A DNA stretch of 64,000 bases from Anolis sagrei (lineage: Eukaryota > Chordata > Lepidosauria > Squamata > Anolidae): contig NC_090023.1 in the NCBI RefSeq assembly GCF_037176765.1, positions 170,917,006 to 170,981,005 on the forward strand, in the 5' to 3' direction. The notes under the pieces were generated by a model. It saw only the letters and a program-made list of their open reading frames with translations, was not told where the DNA came from and made no database searches. This document shows, in pieces, positions 9,968 to 20,899 of this stretch. The first letter of the stretch is position 1. The number at the start of each line of letters is the position of its first letter. Both the position numbers and the translations under genes were made by a program.

Positions 9968-10472
9968 GATTTTTGTTCCTGAGTTAGAAATTTATTTATT
10001 TATTTATTTTATTTACAGAATTTTTATTCCGCCCTTCTCACCCCGCAGGGGACTCAGGGCGGATTACAATGCACATATACATGGCAAACATTCAATGCCA
10101 TAGACACGCAACATATATAGACAGACACACAGAGGCTATTTAACATTCCAGCTTCATGAGGGTATTCTGGCCACCAGGGGAGCTGTTGCTTCACCGTCCA
10201 TTTGTGACACTGATGGAGTACTTCCTCATTCTTTTGCTTGCTTTCTGGAGATTTTATGGCACCGTAAATTAGTTAAATTAGCCTCCCTGCATAAGCGGTA
10301 CCTAAATTTCCTACTTGACAGATGCAACTGTCTTTCGGGCTACAAAGGTTGACAACAAGCTACACAGATGGTCGGAAGCTCACTCCGACCTGGGCTAGCT
10401 TCGAACTCATGACCTTTTGGTCAGTAGTGATCTTAATGTAGTTGACTCCCAGCCAGCTGTGCTACAGTCCCA
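9968..10472 (-). mobile_element. tRNA-headed SINE with L2-type 3' tail
   Basis: Read on the minus strand, it starts with a pol III A box (TAGCACAGCTGG) and B box (GAGTTCGAAGC) near 10395-10465 and ends in an L2-like tail ('ccgccctgagtcccctgcgg', then 'gtgagaagggcgg' and (aaat)n) near 9968-10060. Its 3' end matches the L2 LINEs of this window, as expected if L2 mobilises it. It resembles the SINE 2/LINE 2 pair reported for Anolis (recalled, not searched). Second copy at 24880-25376. Confidence 0.8.
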
Positions 10473-10479
10473 GTGCAAT

Positions 10480-11224
10480 GAAATGTCATTTCCTAATTGG
10501 TTCTATCATAAAGACACAGAAAAAGTTCATTAAACTGCAAAAACTTTGTTTTTGCGGGCCGTCCTGCAGCACATTTTGCCATAGTTTTTCAATGAATATC
10601 TCATAGAATTTCTGGGAATTCCTACGTACATATTTTCTGCCTCTATTGCATCTCTATTTCATGATAACAAACTTTTAGCATATGATTCAATAGTTTTATC
10701 TAACGAGAGAGCAAGAAAAAGCACAACGTTGTGTTCAACGGAAAGAGAGAAAAAATCTAAGCGATAAAACCATAAGTAACATTAATTGGTGGCCATTTGT
10801 AAAATCAATACCAAACAGCTGTTTCAGAGATATCAGATCAATAAAAAGCATTATACACATATCATTCAAAAAGCATGTTGTCTTAATTCAATTGTATATG
10901 TCTTGCATTTCACAATCTTCATAATTCTGAGATGGATAACGAACATTCTCAACATCTGATACTAATCTGTTTTCCTCCAGTATTGATAAAGAAACTGACA
11001 GATAAACACCAATCTGAAAGACTCTTTAAAAGAGATAGAAATGACCAAAAGATAGCTTAGGTCACCAACTGATCAGTAAAAGAACTAGGTTTCTTTTACA
11101 TTTTGAAGCCAGCGGCAAGAAAAGCAAAGGCAACCAACATGTTTTAGCAGGAGCGACCTCTTATTTTAGCCTTCAAGGATTTAGCAGAAGAGTCTGAGGA
11201 GGCTGGGATAAGACATTTGGGGGC
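10480..11224. other. no gene recognised
   Basis: AT-rich, no long frames, no recognised repeat. It is among the longest repeat-free stretches upstream of SRGN. Confidence 0.45.
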
Positions 11225-11347
11225 GAGAAGTGTTCATAAGCATAAAAAGGTCATGGGGGTCCTGTGTTCCAAGTTTGGTCTTGATCTGTCTGGGGGGGGA
11301 CGGGGGACAGGGATCTATGGTTGCCCAAGTGTTTTAAAGTACTACAT
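11225..11347 (-). repeat. diverged Helitron-like/shared module, left part
   Basis: Contains 'catgggggtcctgtgtt' and 'ccaagtttggtc', diverged module text. It continues after the LINE insertion at 12936-13113, which ends 'ttattatatacatagat', like an inverted Helitron 5' end. Confidence 0.4.
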
Positions 11348-11453
11348 ATCCCATAATCCTTTCATCTGAAGAACAGAGAAGCATCCCAAGCTCTGAGGAT
11401 CACCTGGGAAGGAATCCCACTGGAGCATTGCAGCGCACCCAAATACCTGGGAG

Positions 11454-12053
11454 CAGGCCTGTAGCGAGGGGGTGGTTTTAGGGGTTCAAACCCCTCCCGA
11501 AATGTTTCAGATTTTTAAAACAACCTGGTTTACTCATGAATTTTAGCTGGTTAACCCAATCCCCATGCTGCTAAGTCTATGAGATGCAAAAAATTAAGAG
11601 TCCCTCCAGAACTGCAAGCACTATCTCAAGCAAATATTGACAATGTATTGACACTGTCATTACTTGCAGCAATAGCCGATGTAGTGAAGCAACCAAGTTG
11701 GGTGTGTGTGTGTTGAATGCTCCCATTAAGGAGGCCAGACTTGGTGGAGGTGGTTGACAGGGGCAGAGTTGCAGGCTATTGAAGGCTGCTCTACCCCCTG
11801 CTGTATTCTTTGCTTCAGCGTGAGCTAGGAGGCAGGTTTCAACCCCCCAGTGAAAATTTAAAAAAAAAACCCCGCGAAAATTTCAACCCCCCCCAAAAAA
11901 ATTTCAACCCCCCCCAAAAAAAATTTCAACCCCCCCTGTGAAAATTTCAACCCCATCACGAAAATTTCAACCCCCCCCCCCCCCGCAAAAATTTCACACA
12001 CCCCCCATGAAAATTTCAACCCCTCCCGAAATTTTTTTCTGGCTACGGCCCTG
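11454..12053 (+). mobile_element. non-autonomous hAT with C-rich minisatellite
   Basis: The ends are caggcctgtagc and gctacggccctg. The perfect 8-bp duplication CCTGGGAG (11446-11453 and 12054-12061) lies in the LINE. The interior has no coding capacity. Near the right end is an array of 'aaaatttcaacccccc' units (about 11838-12030). A diverged relative is at 21716-22199. Confidence 0.88.
11838..12035 (+). repeat. minisatellite, units of about 20-25 bp
   Basis: Seven or eight units of the type 'gaaaatttcaacccccc' with C-tract length variation, just inside the right end of the hAT at 11454-12053. The related hAT at 21716-22199 has a shorter version. Confidence 0.8.
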
Positions 12054-12935
12054 CCTGGGAGTCACTCTGGACCGTGCTCTGACCTACAAGAAGCACTGCC
12101 TGAACATCAAGCAGAAAGTGGGTGCTAGAAACAATATCATACGAAAGCTGACTGGCACAACCTGGGGATCACAACAAGATATAGTGAAGACATCTGCCCT
12201 TGCGCTATGCTACTCTGCTGCTGAGTATGCATGCCCAGTGTGGAACACATCTCACCACACTAAAACAGTGGATGTGGCTCTTAATGAGACATGCTGCATT
12301 ATCACGGGGTGTCTGCGCCCTACACCACTGGAGAAATTACACTGTCTAGCCGGTATCGCACCACCTGACATCCACTGGGAAGTGGCAGCCAATAGTGAAA
12401 GGACCAAGGCAGAGACATCTCCAGCTCATCCCCTGTTTGGGTATCAGCCAGCACTTCAACGACTTAAATCCTGACATAGTTTTCTAAGATCTACAGAGAC
12501 ACTCGCTGGAACGCCTCAGCAAGCGAGAGTCCAAAAGTGGCAGGCTCAAACCCAGAACCTCAACCAATGGCTGATACCAAATGAGAGACTCCCCCCTGGG
12601 CACACAGAGGACTGGGCGACTTGGAAGGCGCTGAACAGACTGCGCTCTGGCACCACGAGATGCAGAGCCAACCTTCAGAAATGGGGCTACAAAGTGGAAT
12701 CCTCGACATGCGAGTGTGGAGAAGAGCCAACCACAGACCACCTGCTGCAATGCAACCTGAGCCCTGGCACATGCACAATGGAGGACCTTCTTGCAGCAAC
12801 ACCAGAAGCACTCCAAGTGGCCAGATACAAACTCACACATTTTGTATTTTCTCTGTTTGTTTGCTTTGTTCTGTTAGAAATGTAATATAATTGACTGGCT
12901 GCCCTGACATGAGAAATAAATAAATCCCATAATCC

Positions 12936-13113
12936 GTGGTCCACCTCCCCCAAACTGTACCAGAACGTAAAGTGGGTCATGGGGGTTATTTGCGCCAAAT
13001 TTGGTCCAGGTCCATCACTTGTGCACGTCACAGTGGCACGTCACAGCTAATCAGAACGCTGCCACATACATACACCGCCCTCCCTCCCGCAGCATACAAA
13101 CAGTGACTTTTAT
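12936..13113 (-). repeat. diverged Helitron-like/shared module, right part
   Basis: Continuation of 11225-11347 after the LINE. It contains 'gtcatgggggttatttgcgcc' split around 'aatttggtccaggtcc' and ends in 'cttttattatatacataga' next to T, compatible with an inverted Helitron 5' end. The family call is weak. Confidence 0.35.
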
Positions 13114-13119
13114 TATATA

Positions 13120-13345
13120 CATAGATTTACTTGTTTATTTCATTTACATACCACCTTTCTCTGGTTATAGGACCCAGGCAGCTGACAAAAAAGGCCAAAA
13201 CAAGATCAACTAAAATCCTGATAAAATGTTAAAACACCATTATTTATTATGTTAAAATATCATTAGCTTTAACATTGTTTAAAAACAGAATAATAACATC
13301 TAAATGCAACCATCCAAAGACTCTCAAATGCCTGAATTATTAAAA
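13120..13345 (-). mobile_element. possible LINE 3' tail remnant
   Basis: Begins 'tttatttcatttacatacc' and 'acctttctctgg', which looks like an inverted, decayed LINE 3' end. No coding remnant is present. Confidence 0.35.
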
Positions 13346-13429
13346 TTATGAAAAGCCTGCTTTTGCCCTCTGGTGAAAAGAGAACAGAAGAGGGCAGTTT
13401 AGCTTCCATGGAAATAAATTTGACAGCCT

Positions 13430-14605
13430 TGGAGCATCAATGGCTGTCCTCCTTCCTCCAGAATCGGGGACTGCGTGTGGTGAGGGGAGGGATAATTTCC
13501 GAGAGATCTCCACTAACTTGCGGGGTCCCGCAGGGAGCTCTCTCCTCTGTTATTTAACATCTATATGCGACCACTTGCCCGACTGGGCTTGAGTGCCACC
13601 AGTACGCTGATGACACTTATCTTATTCTAAGGATGGAGGGCCGGCCGGACTCTGTACCCGAAAATTTCCATCAGTGCCTTGAGGCTGTTACTGGATGGTT
13701 GCGTGCCAGCAGGTTGAGGGTGAACCCAGCGAAGACGGAGATCCTTTGGCTGGGCCGTCCGGGTGGGAGGGAGATTCCAGTTGCCTACCCTGGATGGCAG
13801 GACACTACGTCTGTCATCTTCTGTAAAAAGTCTTGGTGTCTTATTGGACCCTCTACAATGGAGGCCCAGGTCTCTGCTGTGAGCAGATCTGCGTTTTTCC
13901 ATCTACGTCAGGCTAGGCGACTGGCCTGGATACGTCAGGATAGGCTCCCTACCTATCTAGGAACAACCTGGCTACGGTGATCCAGGCAACGGTCATCTCG
14001 AGGCTTGACTACTGTAACACCCTCTACATTGGCCTTCCTTTGTCAGCGATCCAGAAACTGAAGCTGGTGCAGAATGCGGCGGCTCGTCTTCTCGCCGGGG
14101 TGTCGGCGAGGTGTCGTATTACCCCAATTCTCCAACAGCTGCACTGGCTACTGATTGAGTACCGGATTACTTTCAAGGTGCTGGTACTAACCTTTAAGGC
14201 CTTATATGGTCTGGGGCCGGCGTACCTGAGGGCCCGCTTATCCCCCTACCAACCCCAGAGATTACTTCAGTCCGAAGACCAAAATTTGCTTGAAGTCCCC
14301 AACATCCGGACTTATCATCTGTCCTCGACTAGGCAGAGAGCCTTCTCGATTGTAGCCCCTTATTTATGGAATGCCTTACCAGTTGAAACCCGAACTATCC
14401 GAGACCTACTTGCTTTTCAGAAAGCCTGTAAAACCTTTCTCTTCCGACAAGCTTTCAGTGGGTGAATAACTCGGGACTATGTCGGTTCTTGTTTTTATTG
14501 TATTTTAAAGTTAATTGTATTGTTTTAATCTACTGCTGTAAACCGCTCCGAGCCAAATTGGGACTAGCGGTATACAAGTCAAATAAATAAATAAATAAAT
14601 AAATA
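13430..14605 (+). mobile_element. L2-type LINE, subfamily A, RT to 3' end
   Basis: Encodes LTCGVPQGAL (RT motif), then, after breaks, YADDTYLI near 13600, RMEGRPDSVPENFHQCLEAVTGWLRA-RLRVNPAKTEILWLG, VISRLDYCNTLYIGLP, AAARLLAG and QRAFSIVAPYLWNALPVETR up to 14465. The 3' UTR follows with 'aaaccgctccgagccaaat' and (aaat)n. Frameshifts split it into three frames. The same subfamily is at 55228-56332 on the opposite strand. Confidence 0.88.
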
Positions 14606-14716
14606 AATATTTGCTTTATATGGTCAGTGTAGATGAAGCCCGTGAAGGCTCTCTCTTGTGTCCTAGACTGGCCTGTTATGGTGGTGGGACCAAAATAAAG
14701 ATCTTCTCAGCCTTTA

Positions 14717-15014
14717 GGTAAAGGTAAAGGTTTTCCTCTGACATTAAGTCCAGTCGTGTCCGACTCTGGGGTGTGGTGCTCATCTCCATTTCTCCAAGGT
14801 CATGTGGCCAGCATGACTGCATGGAGCGCCATTACCTTCCCACCGGAGCAGGACCTATTGATCTACTCACATTTGCATGTTTTCAAATTGTTAGGTTGGC
14901 AGAAGCTGGGGCTGACAGCTGAAGCTCACGCCGCTCCCTGGATTCGAACTTGCAACCTTTCGGTCAACAAGCTCAGCAGCTCAGTGGTTTAACCTACTGC
15001 GCCACTGGGGGCTC
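14717..15014 (-). mobile_element. Sauria-type SINE (tRNA head, Bov-B tail)
   Basis: Full-length element with an 11-bp duplication CTCAGCCTTTA (14706-14716 and 15015-15025). On the minus strand it has A box GTGGCGCAGTAGG and B box AAGTTCGAATCC, then ends in a Bov-B-like tail ('gtcggacacgactggact', then 'ggaaaacctttacc'). The tail matches Bov-B LINEs such as the one at 30344-32113, the presumed source of its reverse transcriptase. Confidence 0.92.
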
Positions 15015-15029
15015 CTCAGCCTTTATCTA

Positions 15030-15935
15030 GGGATATGTTGGACGGGGTCGTACTCCCCCTGAAGACGCAGGTTCGCAGTTTGGGTGTGATCCTGGACTCA
15101 TCGCTGAGCCTGGAACCCCAGGTTTCGGCGGTGACCAGGGGAGCATTCGCACAGTTAAAACTTGTGCGCCAACTGCGACCGTACCTTGGGAAGTCTGACT
15201 TGGCCACGGTAGTCCACGCTCTGGTTACATCCCGCCTTGACTACTGCAACGGTCTCTACGTGGGGTTGCCTTTGAAGACAGTCCGGAAGCTCCAATTAGT
15301 CCAACGGGCGGCAGCCATGATACTAACAGGAGCGGGGCACAGGGAGCATACAACTCCTCTGCTGTACCAGCTCCACTGGCTGCCGATCTGCTACCGGGCT
15401 CAATTCAAAGTGCTGGCGTTGGCCTTTAAAGCCCTAAACGGTTCTGGCCCAACTTATCTATCCGAACGTATCTCAGCCTATCAGCCCACCAGGGCCCTAA
15501 GATCTTCTGGAGAGGCCCTGCTCTCTATCCTGCCGGCTTCACAGGTGCGGCTGGCGGGAACGAGAGACAGGGCCTTTTCTGTGGTGGCCCCTCGGCTTTG
15601 GAACACCCTCCCTATAGAGGTAAGATCAGCCCCCTCGCTGATGGCGTTTCGGAAAAGACTGAAGACATGGATGTTTGAACAAGCATTCGGATAATCCGAC
15701 GAAACGAATTTTGACGATTAAAGGATTGGTAATCACAGACGATGAATTTGGACTGCGATTCCAGTTACGAGATGCATTTGGATTGTTATTGGTGGCCCAA
15801 TAATTTTGTATTGTATATGTGTTTTTATGCTTTTAAATTGAATATTGTTGTTTTTTAAATGTTGTAAACTGCAATGAGTCGCTGATTTAGGCTGAGATAT
15901 TAGCGGTATACAAGTGCAATAATAAATAAATAAAT
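15030..15935 (+). mobile_element. L2-type LINE, subfamily B, 3' part
   Basis: A 219-residue open frame (15035-15694) reads VILDSSLSLEPQVSAVTRGAFAQLKLVRQLRPYLGKSDLATVVHALVTSRLDYCN-LYVGLPLKTVRKLQLVQRAAA, then LHWLPICYRAQFKVLALAFKALNGSGP and RDRAFSVVAPRLWNTLP in order. This is the C-terminus of the L2 reverse transcriptase with no internal stop, so the copy is fairly young. The 3' UTR ends at (aaat)n. Confidence 0.9.
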
Positions 15936-15944
15936 ATTTTGGTA

Positions 15945-16060
15945 GTCCATATAGGAACATAAAATCTTTGAAATAATCTGGACCTAAATGATGTAGGGCT
16001 TTATCACAAGCACTTTGAATTGTATCTGGATATGGACCAGGGTTGAGTCCAGTGGTTCAC
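15945..16060 (-). mobile_element. old L2-like fragment
   Basis: Minus-strand text resembling L2 ('aatgatgtagggctttat', 'ttgaattgtatctgg'). It is diverged and short. Confidence 0.4.
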
Positions 16061-16132
16061 CCAACCTAAACACTGTGGCCCTTTCTACACTGCCTCTGTA
16101 GTATCTAATTTTCTTTGAAGGATACGGCTATC

Positions 16133-16203
16133 ATCACAGAATCATATAATCAAAGAGTTGGAAGAGACCTCATGGGCCATCCAGTCCAACCCCCTGCCAA
16201 GAG
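16133..16203 (-). mobile_element. CR1 LINE, extreme 3' end
   Basis: Inverted CR1 terminus: 'cacagaatcatataatcaaag', then 'gttggaagagacctcatggg' and 'ccatccagtccaaccccctg'. About 70 bp, severely 5'-truncated. Confidence 0.88.
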
Positions 16204-16845
16204 GTTAATTCCATTTTCTTAGCCCTGCCTGCAGTTCTGAAGTGATATGTAGCATAGAAACAACTCCCACCCCTCCTTTTTGGGTGTTTTTGAGGACTAG
16301 GACATAGTTGTATGTTAAAACATGTGAATTTCTGTCGTGGTGTCTGTGGGTTAGATCGCAAGGATGATTTTTGTAATGCCATTTCTCATAGCAGTTGCTT
16401 CATGCAGAAACCACAAAAGACGTTAAGAAGGTATGTTGCAAAGCTGTGCAGTAATAACAACACAGGATTGACCACTTGCAGCCCATTCTCATGCACATTC
16501 ACAGTGGCAATTATTCACTCATAAGGGTACACAAGATGTACAGTTGTACACATCAGTGATTCATTGCCCTACATCATAATGGTGAACAGGATAGTGACGT
16601 CTCTCTGACATAACAGTACAGTCAGGTGTAACCACAGCACACAAGTATAGCAGTTTGATACTACTTTGACTATTCCTTAGATTCCATCCTAAGAGATCTC
16701 AGGATTTGTAGTTTTGTTAAGCGGTTTCAGCTCTTCAAGAACCATGGGTTTAGGGACCCAGCGTGTCAAAAGCTCCCAAAGAATGAAATAAAACACAGAT
16801 GGGATTGAAGCTGATAGGAGCTTAGGAGGGTCTTCCCCAGGAGGA
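16204..16845. other. no gene recognised
   Basis: No family match and no convincing exon. Confidence 0.4.
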
Positions 16846-16849
16846 GGGA

Positions 16850-17600
16850 CCCTTAGACCCCACCAAAGAGGGTTCGCTACTTTGGCGAGCCAGAGAAGCC
16901 TGATTTCAGCAATTGTATTTAGATTAAAAATTCAGCATAAAGCTCACCAAAGTTGAAGAAGTGGCACTGAGGTGTTTTTATTAGCGATTCAGCTGAAAGG
17001 GATGCAATGTAGCAATCATTCGCCTACAGAGCATACCAGTACAAAGATCAGAGGCATTTTTATAGGAATTTACAGGTTTGAAAGTTCAAAAGGTTATTCC
17101 CCGGGCGTAGAAGCCCGAAATGCAAAAAGCGAGATAGCAGATAGTGTTAGAATTAAACTAGGAAAAATATGCCATCAAAATGGAGGCGATCCGCCATCTC
17201 GCAGATACTGGGGCCCAAAAGGGGGGACTCAGTATCCGCGGTTGGGGAAGCGCAGATTCGGCCTCCCCGGAACGCCAGGAAGGCATCCCGGGCAGGCCTG
17301 CAGTCTCCCGCGGCCTGGAAAAGGTTAGTTTCATGCTCTTAGATAGTTTCAGGCAAGGAAAAGCACAAAGAATCCAAAGCTGGAGAGTTAAAAGTTGCAA
17401 TTTCATTAAGTTTTATTTGGGGATTTGTTACAAAGTTGGGGCTGGAAAGTGAAAAGAGAGAGAATAGGGCAGTGTTGAGTCCCCGGTTGAGCTTGCTGTT
17501 GGGGCACATTTCATCAGTTTGGCCCAATCTTTGCATCCAGGAACTGCGGAACTCCCTGCTGCAGGTCAAATTAATTTAAAGGCAGGGGTCTGAGCTGCGC
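16850..17600 (-). mobile_element. possible LTR-element fossil
   Basis: The region shows an LTR-like layout on the minus strand: a polyadenylation-type AATAAA-like site near 16975 and a GC-richer U3-like body around 17170-17330. No gag or pol is recognisable, so the call is weak. It looks old and broken. Confidence 0.3.
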
Positions 17601-18051
17601 TCGGTATCAGAATGAAGACAAAGAAAATAAGTATTTATTTACCTTGGCCAAAGCGGATCTCGGCAGAGTCTGGGCTCCAAAAGCTAACATGGTGTGGGAA
17701 GGGAAATAATATGAGTAGGGCTTAAGATAATGGGTACTACTAATGATGGTAGTTTCCCCAGCCTGGGAGGGCAATGGTCTGTGTTGGTGAAGTAATGGGT
17801 GGCCTTGGGTGTTAACCATCCTGTATGGGTTCCCAGGGGAACAACAGAGGCAGGGTGTTGGCCAACTTCCATGGTCTTTGGTTTGGCTCCATTGTTAGGT
17901 GTGTTATGCCTTCTGGGGTTTTCCTATGTTCTCCCCTGCTGACAGTATGTGAAACTTATACGTCCAGGCTAAAAGTCATCTGTGGAGGTTAGCCTAATTA
18001 GGAAATTTTGAAATTCTGTGCCACAAACCTCTAGCCAAATTTTTGAACTAC

Positions 18052-18053
<2 letters not shown>
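17601..18053. other. no gene recognised
   Basis: No convincing frame or family match. It may belong to the LTR-like remnant on its left. Confidence 0.35.

Positions 18054-18092
<39 letters not shown>
18054..18092. repeat. (TAA)n microsatellite
   Basis: Uninterrupted taa units that directly abut the Penelope-like terminal segment at 18093. Confidence 0.9.
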
Positions 18093-18095
<3 letters not shown>

Positions 18096-18336
18096 GGGTT
18101 GTTGTAGGTTTTTCCGGGCTATATGGCCATGTTCTGGAGGCAATTTTTCTCCTGACGTTTCGCCTGCATCTATGGCAAGCATCCTCAGAGGTAGTGAGGT
18201 CTGTTGGAAGTAGGATGCTTGTCACAGATGCAGGTGAAATGTCAGGAGAAAAATTGCCTCCAGAACATGGCCATATAGCCCGGAAAAACCTACAACAACC
18301 CAGTGATTCCGGCCATGAAAGCCTTCGACAATACAA
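18093..18336. mobile_element. Penelope-like foldback, short
   Basis: The left half ('gttgttgtaggtttttccgg' to 'gcatcctcagaggtagtg') is the inverted Penelope terminus. The right half ('gcaggtgaaatgtcaggag' to 'atgaaagccttcgac') is the same terminus in direct orientation. The internal body is gone, leaving a near-palindrome of about 240 bp. Confidence 0.78.
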
Positions 18337-18337
18337 T

Positions 18338-18540
18338 AATAATAACACTTTATTTGTACCCCGCTACCATCTCCCCAAGGGACTCGGTGCGGCTTACATG
18401 AGGCCGAGCCCAAATACAACAATACAAGCAATAAAACAACAATACAAGCAATAATAATAATAAATCATATACAATAAAATATACAACATTATCAATAAGA
18501 CAACACACCGTTAAAAACAGTGGGAAGGCCAAATGTAAGG
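18338..18540 (-). mobile_element. L2-type LINE, 3' end
   Basis: Inverted L2 tail: (aataat)n, 'cactttatttgtaccccgct', then 'gggactcggtgcggcttac'. It faces the + strand copy starting at about 18590. Confidence 0.75.
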
Positions 18541-18589
18541 TTAAAAATGGAAGTAATGCTGGGACATGGACAAAAAGGTGATAATGGTG

Positions 18590-19365
18590 TTTGTGTACGT
18601 GGTGCTGCCCTTGAAAACGGTCCGGAAATTCCAACTGGTCCAATGGGCAGCGGCCAGGCTGTCAACTGGTGCTCCTTACAGAGAGAAGTCAACCCTCCTG
18701 TTTAAGGAGCTCCATTGGCTGCCATTCATTTTCCGGTCCCAATTCAAGGTGCAGGTGCTTACCTACAAAGCCCTAAACGGTTTGGGACCCGCATCTCCGT
18801 ATACGAACCCACACGATCTCTCTGGAGAGGCCCTGCTCACAATCCCACCTGCGTCGCAAGCGCAGTTGGTGGGGACGAGGGACAGGGCCTTTTCTGTGGT
18901 AGCCCCCCAACTCTGGAACTCTCTCCCCAAGGACATTAGACAAGCCCCAACGCTGGCAGTCTTCAGGAAGAGCTTGAAGACGTGGCTGTTCCGGTGTGCT
19001 TTTCCAGAATAGGAAGCTCCTAGCATCATGTCCCAAATGCACTTTACTAGAGATTTAAGATTGTCTGCACACCACACCTATCTCTAAAAACCTATACATG
19101 TCACCTGTCATGTCCAGCACTTTTAAATTTTATTCATTACATTTGGCTCGGCCTTAGTTTTAAATGCGTCATGGTGTTATTGTTTTTAATGTTTATTGTT
19201 ATTGCTTTAATTTTTTTGTTTGATTTATGAGTTTTATTGTTCTATTTGTTATGCTGTTGTTTTATTGTGGGCCTTGGCCTTTTGTAAGCCGCACCGAGTC
19301 CTTCGGGAGATGTTAGCGGGGTATAAATAAAGTTAATAAATAATAATAATAATAATAATAATGAT
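18590..19365 (+). mobile_element. L2-type LINE, 3' part
   Basis: A 148-residue frame (18566-19012) with VLPLKTVRKFQLVQWAAARLSTGAPYREKSTLLFKELHWLPFIFRSQFKVQVLTYKALNGLGPA (described as one block) and RDRAFSVVAPQLWNSLPKDIR. The 3' UTR has 'gtaagccgcaccgagtcct' and (taa)n. Third L2 subfamily in the window. Confidence 0.86.
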
Positions 19366-19384
19366 AATAATAATAATGTGTAAG

Positions 19385-20435
19385 GGCATACGAGCAGACC
19401 TAAAGAAATGTAAAGTGCTTTGGAGGACAAAGTGCTATGGGATCATTATTTCGGGAAGGCACACTGGAACAGCCACGTCTTCAAGCTCCTCCTGAAGACT
19501 GCCAGGGTTGGGGCCTGTCTGATGTCTTTAGGGAGTGAGTTCCAGATGCCGAAAAGGCCCTCTCTCTCATCCCCACCAACTGCGCCTGCGAGGCTGGTGG
19601 GATCGAGAGCAGGGCCTGTCCGGATGATCGAAGGGATCGTGTTGGTTTGTATATGGAGATGTGGTCACGCAGGTAGGCAGGTCCCAAACTGTTCAGGGCT
19701 TTGTAGGTAAGAATCTGCAGCTTGAATTGGGTCCGGTAGATGAATGGCAGCCAGTGGAGCTCCTTGAACAGGAGGGTTGACCGCTCCCTGTAAGGCGCCC
19801 CAGTTAACAACCTGGCTGCCGCCCGTTGAATCATCTGGAATTTCCGGGCCATTTTCAAGGGCAGCCCCATGTAGAGTGCATTGCAGTCAGGGGCGGCTCA
19901 ACCCATTACACAAAGTAAGCATTTGCAGTATAGTTGATTTTGCCCAGGGGCGCTCTTGAGACGCTCTTGGGGGAAAATAGACCTTGACATATGCAAGTTG
20001 TAGTTACTGGGATGTATAGTTCACCTACAAAGAGCATTCTGAACTCCACCAATGATGGAATTGAACCAAACATGGCACACAGAACTCCCAAGCCGAACAG
20101 AAAATATATATCAGTGATTGGTTTGGGGGGGGGGGGGGCAAAATACTGTTTGCTTACCGTTGAAAATTACCTAGGGCAACCTCTGATTGCAGTAATCCAG
20201 TCTAGAGGTGACTAAGGCGTGGACCACTTTGGCCAGATCCGCCTTCCCGAGATACGGTCGCAGTTGGCGCACGAGTCTTAATTGTGCAAAGGCCCTCCCG
20301 GCCACCACCGACGCCTGAGCCTCAAACGTAAGTGGAGGACCCCCAAACTGCGGACCTGTGACTTCAGGGGGAGTGCAACCAGCACAGGTTGCCACCCTAT
20401 TCCCCGGTCTGGTTTGTGATCACCTATCCCTATTG
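19385..20435 (-). mobile_element. L2-type LINE interrupted by a hAT
   Basis: Minus-strand frame 19481-19870 has GLPLKMARKFQMIQRAAARLLTGAPYRERSTLLFKELHWLPFI and ALLSIPPASQAQLVGMRERAFS. Upstream coding text (RAFAQLRLVRQLRPYLGKADLAKVVHALVTSRLDYCNQ) continues at 20186-20395 after the small hAT at 19888-20185. The coding part is otherwise colinear. Confidence 0.86.
19888..20185. mobile_element. short hAT of the CAGRGGCGGC family
   Basis: The ends are caggggcggct and gggcaacctctg. The perfect 8-bp duplication ATTGCAGT (19880-19887 and 20186-20193) lies inside the L2 reverse transcriptase region. The interior is almost entirely the shared 'gttcacctacaaagagcatt' module plus a G homopolymer (about 20128-20140). 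Confidence 0.92.
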
Positions 20436-20483
20436 TTAGGTTTACCTAACAACAGGGTTATTTGAGTGGGATCTGCTCACAGT

Positions 20484-20897
20484 AGAATCATAGAATGATA
20501 GAATCAAAGAGTTGGAAGAGACCTCATGGGCCATCCAGTCCAACCCCCTGCCAAGAAGCAGGAATATTGCATTCAAGTCACCCCTGACAGATGGCCATCC
20601 ACCCTCTGTTTAAAAGCTTCCAAAGAAGGAGCCTCCACCATACTCCGGGGCAGAGATTTCCACTGCTGAACAGCTCTCACAGTCAGGAAGTTCTTCCTCG
20701 TGTTCAGATGGAATCTCCTCTCTTGTAGTTTGAAGCCATTGTTCTGCGTCCTAGTCTCCAAGGAAGCAGAAAACAAGCTTGCTCCCTCCTCCCTGTGGCT
20801 TCCTCTCACATATTTATACATGGCTATCATATCTCCTCTCAGCCTTCTCTTCTTCAGGCTAAACATGCCCACCTCCTTAAGCCGCTCCTCATAGATA
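20484..20897 (-). mobile_element. CR1 LINE, 3' part
   Basis: Minus-strand frame 20573-20872 encodes [43 protein letters not shown] and LEAFKQRVDGHLSGV. The 3' terminus at 20484-20530 is 'agaatcatagaatgata'. 5'-truncated. Confidence 0.9.
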
Positions 20898-20899
20898 TA

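Larger units (their letters stand above)
11348..12935 (+). mobile_element. non-LTR retrotransposon (I/Jockey-like), split by a hAT
   Basis: A 12-bp target duplication ATCCCATAATCC flanks it (11348-11359 and 12924-12935). The frame at 12080-12474 reads VTLDRALTYKKHCLNIKQKVGARNNIIRKL in overlapping pieces, then YACPVWN and LNETCCIITGCLRPTP-EKLHCLAGI. Downstream is a cysteine motif CECGEEPTTDHLLQC (about 12700-12760) typical of reverse transcriptase C-termini in I/Vingi-like LINEs. A stop separates the two halves. A hAT interrupts it at 11454-12053. Two more copies lie at 44309-45206 and 57923-58848. The clade name is tentative. Confidence 0.8.

Noticed and set aside
15035-15694. 219-residue open frame as a possible host gene
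   Set aside because: It contains L2 reverse transcriptase C-terminal motifs and recurs at 34236-34880 and elsewhere.
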